In this document: positions 1 through 9,758 of the stretch, piece after piece
Layout of the letters: each line of letters starts with the position of its first letter
Position numbering within the stretch: position 1 is the first letter of the stretch
From: Gelria sp. Kuro-4
GTDB taxonomy: Bacteria; Bacillota; DTU030; DUMP01
Assembly: GCF_019668485.1 (NCBI RefSeq)
Contig: NZ_AP024619.1
Location: 1,735,001-1,799,000, forward strand
Length of the DNA: 64,000 bases
Reading direction: 5' to 3'
Notes under the pieces: generated by a model
What the model was told of the DNA's origin: nothing
The model's input: only the letters and a program-made list of their open reading frames with translations
The model's database searches: none
Program-made: the position numbers and the translations under genes

Positions 1-117
1 CGCGGGCGGGAGCCTGTGGCGATAGCGCAGGAGCTGGGGCTGGGCCGCGGCGAGGTGGAATTAATACTGAACCTCAAAACCCTGGGCAGCTCCGGTAGCA
101 GTAAAACCCCGGCCTAA
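1..117 (+). CDS. C-terminal end of a DUF6115-like protein (partial)
   Basis: Frame 1 is open from the first base to a TAA at 115-117 and encodes 38 residues. The segment reads as a short helix-turn-helix-like tail (PVAIAQELGLGRGEVELIL) followed by a Ser/Gly-rich end. This 'IA..LG.G.GEVELIL' pattern resembles the C-terminus of the small DUF6115 proteins that lie near motility genes upstream of rpsB in several Clostridia. The assignment rests on this one motif. The start and most of the protein lie outside the window. Confidence 0.5.
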   Translation, partial: RGREPVAIAQELGLGRGEVELILNLKTLGSSGSSKTPA

Positions 118-171
118 GGGCGGTAATAATATTGTCTCCGGCCGGCATAATATACCACGAGGTGGTAGAGA

Positions 172-699
172 GTGCTGCCGATAGAGGCCGACCGGAGGCG
201 CGGTTTCCGCCGGGGACTCATGCTGGGTTTCGGCCTGGGCCTTGGCTTTTCTTTTCTCTGCCTGGCCGCTGTCGTTGGGCGGGGTATAGTGCTCCACGTG
301 CCGGCGGGGCCCCTGGCGCGGGCCTTAAGCGTTGAGGCCCAGGCTCGGCTTGAGGAAAGCCTGCCTTCGCTCCTCGGCACCGCCCGGGGCCGGGTGCCGG
401 AATTAGTGCGCCCGGAGTTAAAGCGGCGCCTGACAACAGCTAAGATAGAGTTCTACGGTGTGAGCATTGCCGTGCCACCTGAGTCGCTCGGCGGCCTGGA
501 GACATACCTGGTGGGCGTTGTAGAGCAGACCGTCGGCCGGGTTTTGGATGGCATGGCACGGGAGCTTACCGGCGAGGAAACAGCGACTCCATTATGCGAA
601 TTTTTAGAGAAAACGTTGCGGCAGGATCTAAACGGTAAAATGTTGCGGGTGAGTCTGCCGGGCGGGTTGACGCTGCCGGTTACGGTGCAGGTGGAATAG
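172..699 (+). CDS. Conserved hypothetical membrane-anchored protein
   Basis: A 175-residue protein starting at GTG 172 with a gaggtgg ribosome site just upstream. Residues about 13-38 form one hydrophobic segment (LMLGFGLGLGFSFLCLAAVVG) after an Arg-rich start, so the protein is probably anchored with its N-terminus in the cytoplasm. The rest is soluble and mixed helical, without a motif I recognise. It lies between the DUF6115-like gene and the rpsB promoter, so it probably ends the upstream motility-linked operon. The function is unknown. Confidence 0.6.
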   Translation: MLPIEADRRRGFRRGLMLGFGLGLGFSFLCLAAVVGRGIVLHVPAGPLARALSVEAQARLEESLPSLLGTARGRVPELVRPELKRRLTTAKIEFYGVSIAVPPESLGGLETYLVGVVEQTVGRVLDGMARELTGEETATPLCEFLEKTLRQDLNGKMLRVSLPGGLTLPVTVQVE

Positions 700-729
700 C
701 AGCGTGCCGCCGCCGGCCGCCGTGCAATA

Positions 730-758
730 TTGCTATGCCCGGCAATGTATGGTATACT
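730..758 (+). promoter_or_regulatory. Sigma-A type promoter for rpsB
   Basis: TTGCTA at 730-735 and TATACT at 753-758 are separated by 17 bases. They sit about 100 bases before the rpsB start in the gap after the preceding gene. Seen by eye only. Confidence 0.6.
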
Positions 759-858
759 ACTTCCGGTTAACACACACGCTCCCCGACCTGACCAGGCGTG
801 CCGGCGACGGTCCCGGCCGGGAAAGACGGGGGCGGCGGAAGAACAAGGAGGTCAGTTT

Positions 859-1566
859 ATGGCAGTCATCACCATGAAACAGCTGTTGGAATCCGGTGTA
901 CACTTCGGACACCAGACGCGGCGCTGGAACCCTAAGATGGCGGAGTATATTTTCACCGAGCGCAACGGTATCTACATCATCGACCTGCAGAAAACAGTGC
1001 GCAAGGTGGAAGAGGCGTACAATTTTGTACGCGACCTGGCGGCGCAGGGCGGGTCGATTCTGTTTGTCGGGACGAAAAAGCAGGCCCAGGAGTCGATCAA
1101 AGAGGAAGCCGAGCGCTGCGGCATGTACTATGTGAACGTGCGCTGGCTGGGCGGCATGCTGACCAATTACCAAACCATCAAGCAGCGTATCACGCGCCTG
1201 GAAGAACTGGAGAAGATGGAAACCGACGGCCTGTTCAGCGTGTTGCCTAAGAAAGAGGTTATGCAGCTTGAGGCGGAGAAGGAGCGCCTCAACAAGTACC
1301 TGGGCGGCATCAAGAATATGCCGGGGTTACCGCAGGCCCTGTACGTGGTTGACCCGCGCAAGGAACGGATCGCGGTGGCCGAGGCCCGCAAACTCGGGAT
1401 TCCGATTGTCGCTATTGTCGATACCAACTGTGACCCGGATGAAATTGACTACATTATCCCCGGCAACGACGATGCCATTCGGGCGGTAAAGCTGCTTACG
1501 TCCAAGATTGCCGACGCCGTACTGGAAGGCAAGCAGGGCGAGCAACTGGCAGAAGAAGCAGAGTAG
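859..1566 (+). CDS. rpsB: 30S ribosomal protein S2
   Basis: A 235-residue protein, the usual length for S2. It starts [19 protein letters not shown], the canonical S2 N-terminus, and contains the family signatures [14 protein letters not shown] and the DTNCDPD...IPGNDDA segment near residues 180-200. S2 binds late on the back of the 30S head and body and is needed for S1 docking and initiation. I chose ATG 859 over upstream in-frame codons because AAGGAGG lies 8 bases before it and homologues begin here. The gene has its own promoter and is followed by tsf, as in most bacteria. Confidence 0.97.
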   Translation: MAVITMKQLLESGVHFGHQTRRWNPKMAEYIFTERNGIYIIDLQKTVRKVEEAYNFVRDLAAQGGSILFVGTKKQAQESIKEEAERCGMYYVNVRWLGGMLTNYQTIKQRITRLEELEKMETDGLFSVLPKKEVMQLEAEKERLNKYLGGIKNMPGLPQALYVVDPRKERIAVAEARKLGIPIVAIVDTNCDPDEIDYIIPGNDDAIRAVKLLTSKIADAVLEGKQGEQLAEEAE

Positions 1567-1574
1567 GGAAATGA

Positions 1575-1620
1575 GGTAGGGGTAGAGGCGGGGGTGAGAG
1601 GCCCTACCTACCCTTACTTT
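1575..1620 (+). terminator. Possible hairpin/attenuator between rpsB and tsf
   Basis: GGTAGGG at 1575-1581 can pair with CCCTACC at 1602-1608, followed after a few bases by a T-rich stretch (ttactttttat). The loop is long and the T-run is offset, so this may be a weak attenuator or a processing site that sets the S2:EF-Ts ratio rather than a full terminator. Confidence 0.35.
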
Positions 1621-1645
1621 TTATCATGTCAGGGAGGTAAGAAGA

Positions 1646-2248
1646 GTGGCAATAACAGCGGAGATGGTCAAGGCGCTCCGGGAAAAAACCGGCGCCGGTA
1701 TGATGGACTGCAAACGGGCCCTCCAGGAAACCGGCGGCGATATGGATAAAGCCACCGAGTACTTAAGGGAAAAAGGCCTGGCGGCCGCCGCCAAGCGGGC
1801 GGGCCGGACCGCCGCCGAAGGTCTCGTGGACGCCTATATCCACCTGGGCGGGAAGCTGGGTGTCCTGGTGGAGGTGAACTGCGAAACCGATTTTGTGGCC
1901 CGTACCCCGGAGTTCCGCGAGTTTGTGCGGGACATCGCCATGCAGGTAGCGGCTGCCAACCCGCAGTATTTGGCCAAGGAAGACGTACCGGCCGCGGTGC
2001 TGGATAAGGAGCGGGAAATCCTGCGCGTCCAGGCGCTCAACGAAGGGAAGCCGGAAAAGGTGGTCGACCGCATTGTTGAGGGCCGGCTGGAGAAGTTCTA
2101 CAGTGAGAATTGCCTCCTGGAACAGCCTTTCATCAAAGACCCCGACAAGAAGGTGCACGAGCTCTTAACCGAAAAAATTGCCCGCATCGGGGAGAACATT
2201 GTCATTCGCCGTTTCGTGCGTTTCCAACTGGGGGAGACCCAGGCGTAA
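1646..2248 (+). CDS. tsf: Elongation factor Ts
   Basis: EF-Ts recycles EF-Tu by exchanging GDP for GTP. The protein has 200 residues, the short form seen in Thermus and many Firmicutes rather than the ~280-residue E. coli form. The N-terminal UBA-like module (residues 1-45, [19 protein letters not shown]) and the EF-Tu-contacting core ([13 protein letters not shown], about residues 73-85) are both clear. It starts at GTG 1646 with a gggaggtaag ribosome site. It follows rpsB as the second gene of this unit, with pyrH next. Confidence 0.96.
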   Translation: MAITAEMVKALREKTGAGMMDCKRALQETGGDMDKATEYLREKGLAAAAKRAGRTAAEGLVDAYIHLGGKLGVLVEVNCETDFVARTPEFREFVRDIAMQVAAANPQYLAKEDVPAAVLDKEREILRVQALNEGKPEKVVDRIVEGRLEKFYSENCLLEQPFIKDPDKKVHELLTEKIARIGENIVIRRFVRFQLGETQA

Positions 2249-2274
2249 CCCTGCGCATCCTACGCTCAAACTGA

Positions 2275-3576
<1,302 letters not shown>

Positions 3577-3580
<4 letters not shown>

Positions 3581-3807
3581 ACCAGGTGCTTCCCGACATC
3601 CTGGCCCGGCCTCTGGGCGAGGCGCGCGGGCGCTTGGCCGCGGCGGGTTTTGCACGGGTTGAGATCAAGACGGCGCGCGCACCGGGACAGGGGGCCCCCC
3701 CGCCCGGCTGCGAGGTGCGCGTGGCCCGGGTGAAACTGATCGGAGAAACGGTGGAGCTCGTCGTGGTTGAAACCCGGTCCGAACCAGTACGGCAGGGAGC
3801 CCCCTAA
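3577..3807 (+). CDS. Small PASTA-like protein
   Basis: A 76-residue protein whose ATG overlaps the frr stop (ATGA), so it is probably translated by coupling. The pattern '[21 protein letters not shown]...[25 protein letters not shown]' matches the fold order of a single PASTA repeat, a module usually found on penicillin-binding proteins and Ser/Thr kinases. There is no membrane segment or signal. It is set between frr and the cell-wall lipid-carrier gene uppS, which fits an envelope role, but no function can be assigned. It might instead be a free-standing relic of a larger protein. Confidence 0.65.
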
Positions 3808-3841
3808 AAAGGGGGCGTTTGCCTTGCGGGGAGGTAGCGGT

Positions 3842-4588
3842 GTGGCGCAGTTGAACGACAACTTGGAAAACCGGGCGGAGTCCGGCCCCCGGCATGTGGC
3901 GATTATCATGGATGGGAATGGACGCTGGGCGCGGGCGCGCGGTCTGCCGCGGCTTATGGGACACCGTGCCGGCATGGAAGCGGTGCGCCGGGTGGTGCGG
4001 GCGGCCCCGACTTTGGGCATAGCGTACCTGACCGTTTTCGCTTTTTCTACTGAGAATTGGCGCCGGCCGCGCCTGGAGGTGGAGGGGCTCTTCGCCCTCT
4101 TAGCTGAATATGTTGAACGGGAAACCCGGGAACTAAAGGCGGAGGGCGTACGGGTACGTTTCCTGGGTGAGCGGGAGGGGCTGCCGGCCACGGCCAAGCA
4201 GGTGATCGAGCGCTGTGAGGCAGTGACGTCGCGGTGTACCCGGCTCAACCTCAGCATTGCCCTGAATTACGGCGGCCGCAGCGAGCTGGTCCGGGCGGTG
4301 CGCGCTCTGGCCCGGCGGGCAGCGGCGGGCGAAGTCAACCCTGAGGATATCGGCCCGGAAGACCTGGCGGCGCAGCTTTACACCGCCGACCTGCCCGACC
4401 CTGATCTTCTGATCCGTACCAGCGGAGAGAGGCGGCTGAGCAATTTTCTGCTCTGGCAGCTGGCTTACGCCGAGTTGTACTTCAGCCCGGTCCTCTGGCC
4501 GGATTTTACGCCCCAGGACCTGGCTGCGGCAGTGGCCGACTTCCGGCAACGGGATCGCCGCTTCGGCGGCATAAAAAACGAAGGGTGA
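3842..4588 (+). CDS. uppS: Isoprenyl (undecaprenyl) diphosphate synthase
   Basis: Cis-prenyltransferase that builds the C55 lipid carrier for peptidoglycan from farnesyl diphosphate and isopentenyl diphosphate. From GTG 3842 the protein has 248 residues. It contains HVAIIMDGNGRWAR (catalytic Asp24), the FAFSTENW substrate motif and the C-terminal DLLIRTSGERRLSNFLLWQ and Y.E.YF...LWPDF motifs. A longer frame exists upstream, but ggggaggtag directly before 3842 and the homologous N-terminus favour this start. It is followed by cdsA with a 4-base overlap. Confidence 0.95.
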   Translation: MAQLNDNLENRAESGPRHVAIIMDGNGRWARARGLPRLMGHRAGMEAVRRVVRAAPTLGIAYLTVFAFSTENWRRPRLEVEGLFALLAEYVERETRELKAEGVRVRFLGEREGLPATAKQVIERCEAVTSRCTRLNLSIALNYGGRSELVRAVRALARRAAAGEVNPEDIGPEDLAAQLYTADLPDPDLLIRTSGERRLSNFLLWQLAYAELYFSPVLWPDFTPQDLAAAVADFRQRDRRFGGIKNEG

Positions 4589-5364
4589 TAGGCTTGCTTG
4601 CGCGCATCCTCACGGCCGCAGCGGGAGTTCCCGCTATCGTGCTTGCGGTGCAGATCGGAGGCCTTCCTTTCTTACTGCTGGTGGAATTATTGTCCCTGGT
4701 CGGCCTCAGCGAGTATTACCGGTTGACCCGGGTCCCGGTGTGCCTTCAAGTCTGGGGCTTTGCGGCGGGAGCCTTCCTTCTCATCGGCGTCTTTCAGGGC
4801 GCGCCTGGCTGGGCCGTCGGCGGCGCATTTTTCCTGGGCGGTCTTCTTATTATACTGGTGGTCAGCTTTCCCCGCCTCAGCTTTGAACAGGCGGGTTCTG
4901 CTGTACTCGGAGTCCTTTATGTCTCCTTCCTCTTTAGCTATCTTCTCCGGCTGGAGGCGCTGCCTGCGGGGAGAAACTATACCCTGCTCGCCTTCGTGCT
5001 GACCTGGGTTTCTGACAGCCTGGCCTTTCTGGTTGGGTCCCGCTGGGGCCGGCGTAAGCTTGCACCGCGTCTCAGCCCGCGCAAGACCTGGGAAGGGGCG
5101 GCGGCCGGGGTGGCAGGGAGTACCCTGGTCCTCTTGGCTGTACATACGTGGTTCGGCCTCAGCGCGGGGATGGCCATAGCCCTCGGAATTGTGGCGGGCG
5201 TGGCCGCGGAGGCGGGGGACCTGGCCGAATCGGCTTTGAAACGCTTCGCCCAGGTCAAAGATTCCGGCACCATCCTTCCCGGTCATGGCGGTATCCTGGA
5301 TCGCTTTGACGCGCTGTTGCTGGTGGCGCCGGTGGTCTATGTGTGGTTTCGGCTGTGGCGTTAG
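4585..5364 (+). CDS. cdsA: Phosphatidate cytidylyltransferase
   Basis: Makes CDP-diacylglycerol from phosphatidate and CTP, feeding phospholipid synthesis (including the pgsA product at about 50 kb). This is a 259-residue polytopic membrane protein. The C-terminal CDS signature is visible: SRWGRRKLAPRLSPRKTWEG followed by AEAGDLAESALKRFAQVKDSG and LPGHGGILDRFD. It starts at GTG 4585 overlapping the uppS stop. The uppS-cdsA-dxr-rseP order is standard. Confidence 0.95.
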   Translation: MIGLLARILTAAAGVPAIVLAVQIGGLPFLLLVELLSLVGLSEYYRLTRVPVCLQVWGFAAGAFLLIGVFQGAPGWAVGGAFFLGGLLIILVVSFPRLSFEQAGSAVLGVLYVSFLFSYLLRLEALPAGRNYTLLAFVLTWVSDSLAFLVGSRWGRRKLAPRLSPRKTWEGAAAGVAGSTLVLLAVHTWFGLSAGMAIALGIVAGVAAEAGDLAESALKRFAQVKDSGTILPGHGGILDRFDALLLVAPVVYVWFRLWR

Positions 5365-5381
5365 GGAGAAGGGAGAAGCAC

Positions 5382-6419
5382 ATGAACCGCCAAAGCAGGT
5401 TGTTCCTTGCAGCGTTGGGTTTTCTGCTGCTCCTTTACCTGGGACTGCGCTACCTCTTGCCCTTTGTTTTACCCTTTGCCTTGGGGGCCTTTCTGGCGGC
5501 GATGCTGGAACCGGCGGTAAACTGGCTCGAGGTGCGCCTGCGGCTGCCGCGGGCGTGGGCGGCCGGGTGCGCCCTGGTGAGCGCGGTGACCGTGGTGGGA
5601 GGTGCAGCTTTTTACCTAACCCTTCACCTGGCGGCTGATATAGCCGAGATGAGACACCTGCTGCCGTCCTACAGCCAGGGCATGGTGCAAACCCTGCAAG
5701 AGCTGGCGGCTCGAACCCAAGCAGTATACCTGCACCTTCCCGAACCGCTCCTTAGAATGGCGGAAGAAAACATCCCGCGGCTCTACGGTATGGCGGGAGC
5801 AATTCTTAAGTACTTGCTGACCGCACTGGGCTCGGTCCCCGAGCTCCTGGTGATTTTCATTTTAAGCTGCGTCGCCGCCTATTTTCTCAGCCGCGACAAA
5901 AAAGCGGTACAGCAACTGGCCTTACGCTTTCTTCCGGCCGGCAGCGAGGCGCGCCTGGCGACCCTGGAACACGAGGTGGTCCGAAGCCTGGTGGGGCTGC
6001 TCTGGGCCCAGCTGGTCCTGGTGACCATCACCACGCTTACGGTGATAGTAGGCCTGCGGCTGCTGGGCATCCGCTATGCGGTCTTTCTGGGGCTGGTGAG
6101 CGGGCTGCTCGACATTCTCCCGGTGTTGGGGCCGACGCTCATCTTTTTCCCGTGGGTGGTGGGGGCCTTTCTGACCGGCCAGCGCGTGCTCGCCCTGGGA
6201 CTTGTTGCCGTCTATGTGGCCATGAACATCGTCCGCCAGGGGCTGCAGGCCAAGATCATCGGCAGCCGTACGGGCCTGCACCCCCTGCTGGTCTTGGCGT
6301 CTTTGTACCTCGGGGTCAAGCTTTTCGGCCCCAGCGGGCTTATTGTTGGACCCCTTACCGTGATTGTCCTGAGGGCGCTGCTTAAGGCGGGGGCTTTTGG
6401 GAACTTTATTAAGATGTAG
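5382..6419 (+). CDS. AI-2E family membrane permease (YtvI-like)
   Basis: A 345-residue polytopic protein with about eight hydrophobic segments. The YFLSRDKKAVQQL loop, the long mid-region hydrophobic pair and the C-terminal GLHPLLVLASLYLGVKLFGPSGLIVGP motif are typical of the AI-2E/UPF0118 superfamily. In Firmicutes, members of this family include the sporulation protein YtvI, but the substrate here cannot be told from sequence. ATG 5382 was chosen because it follows agggagaagggagaag and begins a clean first membrane helix. It is inserted between cdsA and dxr, where Bacillus has no such gene. Confidence 0.8.
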   Translation: MNRQSRLFLAALGFLLLLYLGLRYLLPFVLPFALGAFLAAMLEPAVNWLEVRLRLPRAWAAGCALVSAVTVVGGAAFYLTLHLAADIAEMRHLLPSYSQGMVQTLQELAARTQAVYLHLPEPLLRMAEENIPRLYGMAGAILKYLLTALGSVPELLVIFILSCVAAYFLSRDKKAVQQLALRFLPAGSEARLATLEHEVVRSLVGLLWAQLVLVTITTLTVIVGLRLLGIRYAVFLGLVSGLLDILPVLGPTLIFFPWVVGAFLTGQRVLALGLVAVYVAMNIVRQGLQAKIIGSRTGLHPLLVLASLYLGVKLFGPSGLIVGPLTVIVLRALLKAGAFGNFIKM

Positions 6420-6427
6420 GTGAGGTT

Positions 6428-7588
6428 ATGCGTAAGCTGGCTGTTTTCGGATCCACGGGCTCCATCGGTCGCCAGGCGCTCGAGGTGGCGGCTGCCTTTC
6501 CCGAGGAGCTGGAGATCACCTCGCTTGTTGCCGGTCATAACGTCGAAGTGTTGGCCGAGCAGGTTAAGCGCTGCCACGCGCGCCTGGCCGTGGTGGCCGA
6601 CGAAGGGCGCTGGCGCGAGCTCAAGGAACTCTTGGCGGGGGTGCCGGTCGAGGTGCTGGCGGGTGAAGAGGGGCTGGCCGCGGCGGTGGAGGACGAGAGC
6701 GATCTCGTTTTGGCCGCCATAGTGGGCGTCGCCGGCCTCAAACCCACGCTGGCCGCTCTGCGCGCAGGCAAGGATGTTGCCTTGGCCAACAAGGAGACCA
6801 TGGTGACGGCAGGGCCCCTGGTGAGGGCCGAAGCGCGGCAGCGGGGAGCCAAAATCCTCCCGGTGGACAGCGAGCACTCCGCCATCTTCCAGTGCCTTCA
6901 AGCGGGGGCACCGCGCGAGGTAAGACGGTTGCTTCTTACGGCTTCGGGCGGTCCTTTCCGCACCTGGCCCAAAGAGAAACTAGCGCGGGTAACGGCGGCC
7001 GAAGCGCTGCGGCACCCCAACTGGCGCATGGGCGCCAAAATAACGGTCGATTCGGCCACCCTGATGAACAAGGGGCTGGAGGTTATCGAGGCCCGGTGGC
7101 TCTTTGACGTGCCCCTGGAGCGGATAGAGGTGCTCGTTCACCCGGAGAGCATCGTTCATTCGCTGGTGGAATTCGTCGACGGGGCGGTGGTGGCGCAACT
7201 CGGCCCGCCCGATATGCGCCTGCCCATCCAGTACGCCCTGCTTTACCCACGCCGCCTGGCGTCTCCCTGGCCGCGCCTGGACCTGACAGGCCGCGCCTTA
7301 ACCTTTGCCGCCCCGGACGGCGACCGTTTTCCCTGCCTGGTGCTGGCCCGCACGGCGGCGGAAAAGGGGGGCACCTTCCCGGCCGTCCTGAGCGGGGCCA
7401 ATGAAGTGGCGGTAGCCGAGTTCCTGGCCGGCCGGCTGAGCTTCCCGGGGATAGCGCAGGTGGTGGAGCAGGTGCTCGCAAGCCACCTGCCGGTGGCGGA
7501 GCCCGACCTGACCCAGGTGCTGGCTGCTGATGCCTGGGCGCGCGAAAAAGCCCGGGCGGTAATACGGGAAGGAGTGGGACGCCTGTGA
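6428..7588 (+). CDS. dxr: 1-deoxy-D-xylulose-5-phosphate reductoisomerase
   Basis: Second step of the MEP isoprenoid pathway: NADPH-dependent conversion of DXP to MEP. The 386-residue protein shows the Rossmann GSTGSIGRQALEV motif at the N-terminus, ANKETMVTAG, the metal-binding PVDSEHSAIFQCL segment and LTASGGPFR. It starts at ATG 6428 with ggtgaggtt upstream and ends overlapping rseP by 4 bases. IspG, two genes downstream, belongs to the same pathway. Confidence 0.97.
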   Translation: MRKLAVFGSTGSIGRQALEVAAAFPEELEITSLVAGHNVEVLAEQVKRCHARLAVVADEGRWRELKELLAGVPVEVLAGEEGLAAAVEDESDLVLAAIVGVAGLKPTLAALRAGKDVALANKETMVTAGPLVRAEARQRGAKILPVDSEHSAIFQCLQAGAPREVRRLLLTASGGPFRTWPKEKLARVTAAEALRHPNWRMGAKITVDSATLMNKGLEVIEARWLFDVPLERIEVLVHPESIVHSLVEFVDGAVVAQLGPPDMRLPIQYALLYPRRLASPWPRLDLTGRALTFAAPDGDRFPCLVLARTAAEKGGTFPAVLSGANEVAVAEFLAGRLSFPGIAQVVEQVLASHLPVAEPDLTQVLAADAWAREKARAVIREGVGRL

Positions 7589-8601
7589 GGACAGCCCTGG
7601 CCTTCATCTTCGTTTTCGGGCTGCTCACCATCTTTCACGAACTGGGGCATTTTCTTGCGGCGAAACGCGTGGGCATCCTGGTGGAGGAGTTCGGCGTCGG
7701 GCTTGGCCCCCAGCTCTGGGCGCACCGCTGGGGAGAAACGCGCTATTCGGTGCGCCTCTTCCCCCTGGGAGGATTTGTTAGGATGCTTGGCGAAGAAGAA
7801 GGAACGGAAGAGTCCGAACGCTCGTTTCGCCGGCAGTCTGTTCTGAGCCGCCTGCTGGTGATCGGCGCCGGGCCGGTGATGAATTTTGTCCTGGCCGCCG
7901 TGCTGTTTGCGCTGATCTTTTTTGTGGCGGGTGTTCCCGCGGCCGGAACCAGGATCGCAGGCGTGGTGAGCGGGCAGCCGGCGGCGATTGCCGGGCTGAA
8001 GGCGGGCGATGTGATCGTGGGCATTGACGGGGAGCCGGTTCGTACCTGGGAGCAGGTGGTCAGCGGCATTTCCCGGCGGGCTGGGCAGGAAACCCGGATC
8101 ACGGTACGGCGCGCCGGCAGGGAGCTGACCTTTTCCCTGGTACCGCGCCCGGCGGAAGGGGAAGGCGGGCGCGGCGTCATCGGTATCCAGCGGGTCATGG
8201 AGCGCTACCGTCCCTTTCTCTCCTTATACTGGGGCGCACGGCAGACCGTAGGTACTACCCTTTTTATCCTCGTGCGCCTGGGGCAGATGATTATGCAGCG
8301 CGCACCGGCCGACGTGGCCGGCCCCGTGGGCATCGTCCAGGTGGTGGGCGAGGTGGCCCGCACCGGACTTATCAATCTCCTGTCGCTGGCCGGCCTGCTC
8401 AGCGTCAACCTGGGCCTTTTCAACCTGTTTCCGATTCCGCTCCTGGACGGCGGGCAGCTCGTTATAATCAGTTGGGAAGGCCTGCGGGGTGAACCGCTGG
8501 GCCCGGAGCGGGAAGGCCTGGTTAAGCTCATCGGCGTCATCCTGCTCCTCGCCATCCTCGTTTTGGCCACGTATCAGGACTTGCTCCGTTTGGGGGTGTA
8601 G
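7585..8601 (+). CDS. rseP: Site-2 intramembrane zinc metalloprotease
   Basis: RseP/RasP-type protease that cleaves anti-sigma factors and signal-peptide remnants within the membrane. The 338-residue protein has HELGH at residues 18-22 in the first membrane helix, a PDZ domain at about residues 115-190 (GVVSGQPAAIAGLKAGDVIVGIDG), and the second catalytic motif FNLFPIPLLDGG near residue 280. It starts at GTG 7585, overlapping dxr. It fits the dxr-rseP-ispG-proS order common in Clostridia. Confidence 0.96.
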   Translation: MRTALAFIFVFGLLTIFHELGHFLAAKRVGILVEEFGVGLGPQLWAHRWGETRYSVRLFPLGGFVRMLGEEEGTEESERSFRRQSVLSRLLVIGAGPVMNFVLAAVLFALIFFVAGVPAAGTRIAGVVSGQPAAIAGLKAGDVIVGIDGEPVRTWEQVVSGISRRAGQETRITVRRAGRELTFSLVPRPAEGEGGRGVIGIQRVMERYRPFLSLYWGARQTVGTTLFILVRLGQMIMQRAPADVAGPVGIVQVVGEVARTGLINLLSLAGLLSVNLGLFNLFPIPLLDGGQLVIISWEGLRGEPLGPEREGLVKLIGVILLLAILVLATYQDLLRLGV

Positions 8602-8604
8602 AAG

Positions 8605-9702
8605 GTGGAAAAACGGCGTTACAGCCGGCCGGTACAGGTGGGCCCGGTGACGGTGGGCGGCCTGGCCCCCGTTTCGGTCCAGTCGATGACCAACACCGAT
8701 ACCCGGGACGTCAAGGCGACGGAGCGGCAGATCGCGGCGCTGGCGGCCGCGGGCTGCGAGATTGTCCGGGTGGCCGTCCCCGACCAAGAAGCGGCGGCGG
8801 CGCTCGGGGAGCTCTGCCGGAAGGCACCGGTGCCGCTGGTCGCCGATATCCACTTTGACTACCGCCTGGCATTGGCGGCGCTTAAAGCCGGGGTTGCGGG
8901 ACTGCGCCTGAACCCGGGAAACATCGGCGGGCCGGAACGCGTGCGGGCCGTGGCCCAGGCAGCCAGAGAACGCGGGGTTCCGATCCGCATCGGGGTTAAC
9001 GCCGGATCTTTAGAAAAGAGCCTGCGGGAACGCTATGGCGGGGTCACGCCGGAGGGCATGGTGGAAAGCGCCCTGCGCCAGGCGGCGCTCCTGGAAGAGG
9101 AAGGGCAGCAGGCCATAATCCTTTCCCTCAAGGCCTCCGACGTTCCCTTGACCATGGCAGCCTACAAGTTGGCTGCTGAGCGCTGCACCTACCCGTTGCA
9201 CCTGGGCATCACCGAGGCCGGTACTCCCTGGCGGGGTACGATTCGCAGCGCCGTCGGCCTGGGAGCACTGCTGGCGGAAGGCATCGGTGATACCATCCGC
9301 GTTTCCCTGACCGGCGATCCGGTGGAAGAGGTACGGGTGGGGTACGAGATTCTAAAGGCCTTAAACCTCCGGGAACACGGCCCCGTCCTCATCTCCTGCC
9401 CTACCTGCGGGCGTTGTCGGATCGACCTTGTCCGGCTGGCCGAGGAGGTCGAAAGGGCCGTGGCCGGCCTGGCACTGCCGCTCAAGATTGCGGTGATGGG
9501 CTGCGCGGTCAACGGACCGGGTGAAGCGGCCGAGGCGGACTTCGGCATCGCAGGCGGGCGGGGAGCCGGTTTGATTTTCCGCCGGGGAGAGATCGTGCGC
9601 AAGGTTCCAGAGGCGGAGCTTGTCCCGGCGCTGCTGGCAGAAATTGAAGCTGCCTACCCGGGAGCGCTCCAAGAGCGAAGAAATTCCGGAGCGGCGGGGT
9701 AG
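8605..9702 (+). CDS. ispG: 4-hydroxy-3-methylbut-2-en-1-yl diphosphate synthase
   Basis: Iron-sulfur enzyme of the MEP pathway that reduces MEcPP to HMBPP. The 365-residue protein has a TIM-barrel N-terminal half ([19 protein letters not shown]) and a C-terminal 4Fe-4S domain with ISCPTCGRC and the third cysteine in [12 protein letters not shown]. It is the two-domain, ferredoxin/flavodoxin-dependent form. It starts at GTG 8605, three bases after the rseP stop, with gtagaaggtg as a ribosome site. Confidence 0.96.
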   Translation: MEKRRYSRPVQVGPVTVGGLAPVSVQSMTNTDTRDVKATERQIAALAAAGCEIVRVAVPDQEAAAALGELCRKAPVPLVADIHFDYRLALAALKAGVAGLRLNPGNIGGPERVRAVAQAARERGVPIRIGVNAGSLEKSLRERYGGVTPEGMVESALRQAALLEEEGQQAIILSLKASDVPLTMAAYKLAAERCTYPLHLGITEAGTPWRGTIRSAVGLGALLAEGIGDTIRVSLTGDPVEEVRVGYEILKALNLREHGPVLISCPTCGRCRIDLVRLAEEVERAVAGLALPLKIAVMGCAVNGPGEAAEADFGIAGGRGAGLIFRRGEIVRKVPEAELVPALLAEIEAAYPGALQERRNSGAAG

Positions 9703-9758
9703 CCCAAGCGCCCCGGCGCCGGCAGAAAACGCGAGCGATAAGTGAGGAGGATGCCAGC